A stretch of DNA of 64,000 nt, taken from positions 40,537,454 through 40,601,453 of the forward strand of contig NC_030389.2 of the NCBI RefSeq assembly GCF_001625215.2. The letters are read 5' to 3'. The notes under the pieces were generated by a model that did no database searches, was not told where the DNA came from, and was given only the letters and a program-made list of their open reading frames with translations. Both the position numbers and the translations under genes were made by a program. Below are positions 61,416 through 64,000 of this stretch, in pieces; position 1 is the first letter of the stretch; every line of letters begins with the position of its first letter. The stretch comes from Daucus carota subsp. sativus (taxonomy: Eukaryota > Streptophyta > Magnoliopsida > Apiales > Apiaceae).

Positions 61416-63217
61416 ATGGAAGGAGGAATTGTGGAGGGAGGTCAAGCGGAGCAGCAAACGCAGCCGGTGGAGAGGCTGAACCAGGCTGTTCAACAGCAGT
61501 TGAATTTGGAGTCGGTTAAGACGAGAGCGATAAGTCTGTTTAAGGCTGTTTCGAGGATTCTCGATGAATTTGACGCTATTGCTCGTGCCAATTCTCTTCC
61601 TAAATGGTATTTACCCTATTGAGTCGTGTATGTATGGATGATCATGTTATTCTGATATTTCTGTTTAACCTGAGAGATGATTTGGGATTCTTAATTTTAT
61701 AGGCAGGATGTTTTGAGTCAATTCTCTATGGTCAATCTCGAGCTGTATAACATTGTGGAGGACATTAAGAAAGTCTCCAAGGCTTTTGTTGTGCATCCCA
61801 AGAATGTTAATGCCCAAAACGCTACAAGTATGTACGTGGTATCTATTATGAATCATACAATGCCACACTATTTACTCCTTGATTAGTAATTTGTATATAT
61901 ATTTTTCCACCTCCTCTTCCAGTTTTGCCTGTCATGTTATCATCTAAGCTATTGCCTGAGATGGAAATGGACGACAATGCAAAGAGAGAGCAATTATTAC
62001 ATGGCATGCACAATTTGCAACTTCTTTCCCAAATCGATAAACTAAAGGTTTATTATAATTAGTTCACTTTTATTATCCTGCTTTAGTTCTTCTTATTAGC
62101 ACTGTCTATAATTTTGCTTGTTCTTTTTGTTTATAGACCAGAATTGATATGATTGGAGCAGCCTGCGAAAGTGCTGAGAAGGTCATAGCTGATACACGCA
62201 AAGCCTACTTTGGGACCAGGCAAGGTCCCAGTCTTCTCCCCACACTTGACAAAGTTCAAGCTGCTAAAATCCAAGAGCAAGAGAGTTTACTTCGAAGTGC
62301 TGTAAATCAGGGGGAAGGTGTTATACTCAACCAAATATATTTTGGAAATACATTTGTTTTAATTGTTGACTTCTCGGTCCGCACGGATTAATTTTATACA
62401 ATTATTACTTGGTGTACACATACTTCTCTACATTAATATATACTTTTTGGGGGCTTGTTACCCCAACTTTGGTATTTGCGTTGATTCTAAGTTTTAGGTA
62501 ATTTGGAATTCATGAATATGGATCATAAATCGACACAAGTGTGGCTGTGTGGAGACTCTGCCTGTGAATTTAACACTTGAAATTTCATCTAGTATTTTTC
62601 AGTCCTTTGGAGATTCCATTCTTGCAATCCAACTAGTATATTGGTTTTCACTTTAATGTTTTTAATTGGAGTAGTCTATAGTGTTCCTTAGCTTCCTCTT
62701 CGTGTAATTGGACTGAGTACAAGTCCAGAAATGCCAGATTTTCTGCAATATAGGTGCCTTGATGACACTTTAACTATTCTAGTAATAAAATTGGCAATGT
62801 GTGTATATTCCCTTCTATTGACAATTTCACATTACTTGTTATTCTATGAACAAAAATTAGAAGAGATAAGTTGATTACCCTGGACATTATGCTATACCTC
62901 AAGTCATAGCACTTGGATGAATTTTCGCAGGTTTACGAATACCTGGAGAGCAGAGGCAGATCACATCTGCGCTTCCCATGCATCTGGTAGATGTTCTCAA
63001 TGTTGGTGAAAGTTCTCAAACGTTTTCTGACGGTTCTGGTATACACTATCTTTTGCTGTATAAGCCCGAGTGTCCTTTCATATGTTTAGATTACATAGCT
63101 TAATTGTTAGATCTCAGTCATCTGACATGTTGACAATTTTTTGTTACAGGCATGTACACAAAAAATAATCCTACCTTCTCTTCAAACAACATTACCAGTC
63201 AGGGGAATCTGATACAG
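61416..63217 (+). CDS. MED8: Mediator of RNA polymerase II transcription subunit 8 (partial, 5' part)
   Basis: Head-module subunit of the Mediator complex linking regulators to RNA polymerase II; in Arabidopsis MED8 also affects flowering and defence. Seven exons are visible: 61416-61606, 61703-61827, 61923-62047, 62137-62317, 62931-63038 and 63150-63217, with GT-AG borders and continuous frame (six listed here; further exons run past the window). Key segments: VERLNQAVQQQLNLESVKTR, AVSRILDEFDAIAR near the N-terminus, QFSMVNLELYNIVEDIKKVS, then KLLPEMEMDDNAKREQLLHG. These helical, Gln/Leu-rich stretches match plant MED8 proteins. The ATG is the first in frame after a 5'-UTR intron. The Gln-rich C-terminus expected in plant MED8 lies beyond 64000. 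Confidence 0.9.
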
Positions 63218-63523
63218 GTGAATTAGATAATGTTTGTAATGTGAAAAAATTGGGTGCCATTTATACAATTGATTCCTTCCCCATCTCAATATCTGGTAGT
63301 CTGTTACTGTTCTCCAACTAATCATCTTGTTTATTCTTATTCTCTATGAATTGATATCTAGTTAAATCTCAATTAGTCTGTCTCACTACGTTTTGCTACT
63401 TGGTCTCCAACTAAAATAAAATTCCTTGTTTCTAGCAAACTTTTCTATGGCCATTGATACATATAGTCATTCCAATGTTAATAGTTTAAGTGGCAAATGA
63501 TCACCATTTGGCTCTTAGTTTAA

Positions 63524-63865
63524 GAGTTCGTTTGGGTGAGTTTAGAATAATGACTTATTTCTTATAGTCTCTTAGTGTGATAAGCGAATAGCTTAAAATT
63601 GTCTATTTGGGTTTTGTATTAGAGGTGACTTATGACTTACTAAAAATATAATTATAAAAGTAAATATGATATGTTAGCTATTTTAGTGATGAAATTAATT
63701 TTTATTAAAAAAAATAAGTTATTCGAAAAAGTACATCCTACCAACTTCTGACTTTAAGTCAGTTTGTGACTTATTTTTAACTTTAAGTCATCTTATGGCT
63801 TATTACACAAAGAAACATTTTTTAGTTTAAAGTCGAAAATGGCTTAAAGCCCCGGCAAACAAGCT
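63524..63865. mobile_element. MITE-like segment in a MED8 intron
   Basis: Left end GAGTTCGTTTGGGTGAG; right end CCCCGGCAAACAAGCT, roughly inverted (CGTTTGGG against CAAAC). 'ttaagtca' and 'gacttat' motifs are mirrored inside. Non-coding. No clean target duplication. Confidence 0.4.
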
Positions 63866-64000
63866 GTAAACTTCATGAAGCTTGCTTGTGTTTTAATTTC
63901 ACTCCTTAATGAAGCGAATGGAAAGCAACTAGAAAAAGGGAATATAACAGTTTTATTATATTAGAAGGCACGAAGTAACGAATTAATATTTAGGGTCCTA

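Overview
This window is nuclear DNA from a flowering plant, a eudicot and most likely an asterid. The evidence is plant-only gene families with many GT-AG introns, very AT-rich intergenic DNA, and dense plant transposons: Stowaway, Tourist, hAT and Mutator-type MITEs, Helitrons and a Ty3-like LTR element. A member of the carrot family would fit, but that is inference. All intron and exon borders were read by eye from splice sites and frame continuity; no transcript or database search was available.

Layout. 190-4482 (+): a FERONIA/CrRLK1L-type kinase without an ectodomain, carrying a 22-residue coiled-coil repeat. It is followed by an RLCK-VII-type kinase. The exon phases allow both to be spliced into one tandem-kinase protein. 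5764-10469 (-): a complete 15-exon ADP-glucose pyrophosphorylase large subunit (APL1 type, 520 aa). 11.5-16.75 kb: a MITE and Helitron graveyard, including a 554-bp Mutator-type hairpin with a 10-bp target duplication. 16849-18993 (+): a two-exon GPI-anchored protein with a Stowaway in its promoter. 19.7-20.8 kb: Tourist elements, one split by a hAT MITE with a perfect 8-bp target duplication. 23239-29367: a 6.1-kb LTR retrotransposon with apparently identical 1,837-bp LTRs and a GC-rich, non-coding interior. 29918-30769 (-): a FANTASTIC FOUR-family protein.

34.9-39.07 kb: a head-to-tail duplicated (2,456-bp offset) non-autonomous Helitron with a ~300-bp satellite. 39569-40393 (+): an intronless protein with three ubiquitin-like domains. 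~40840-41060: a relic of a second FAF gene. 41590-42348 (+): a CASP-like membrane protein. ~43535-44210: a pseudogene of the GPI-anchored protein including its 3' UTR. 46901-52867 (+): kinase-associated protein phosphatase KAPP (13 exons, 594 aa). 54366-57414 (-): a complete non-autonomous Helitron of the same family as the 39-kb one. 58281-58985 (-): an intronless DUF1645/MAKR-like protein. 61416 to beyond the window end (+): Mediator subunit MED8.

The genes are unrelated single loci, as expected for plant nuclear DNA; there is no operon logic. Three things stand out: the possible tandem-kinase gene at the left end; the young GC-rich LTR element made of palindromic motifs; and the satellite-bearing Helitron family, one copy of which looks like a rolling-circle concatemer. 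Two paralogue relics (FAF and the GPI protein) lie between 40.8 and 44.2 kb, so the segment has also seen local gene duplication and decay.
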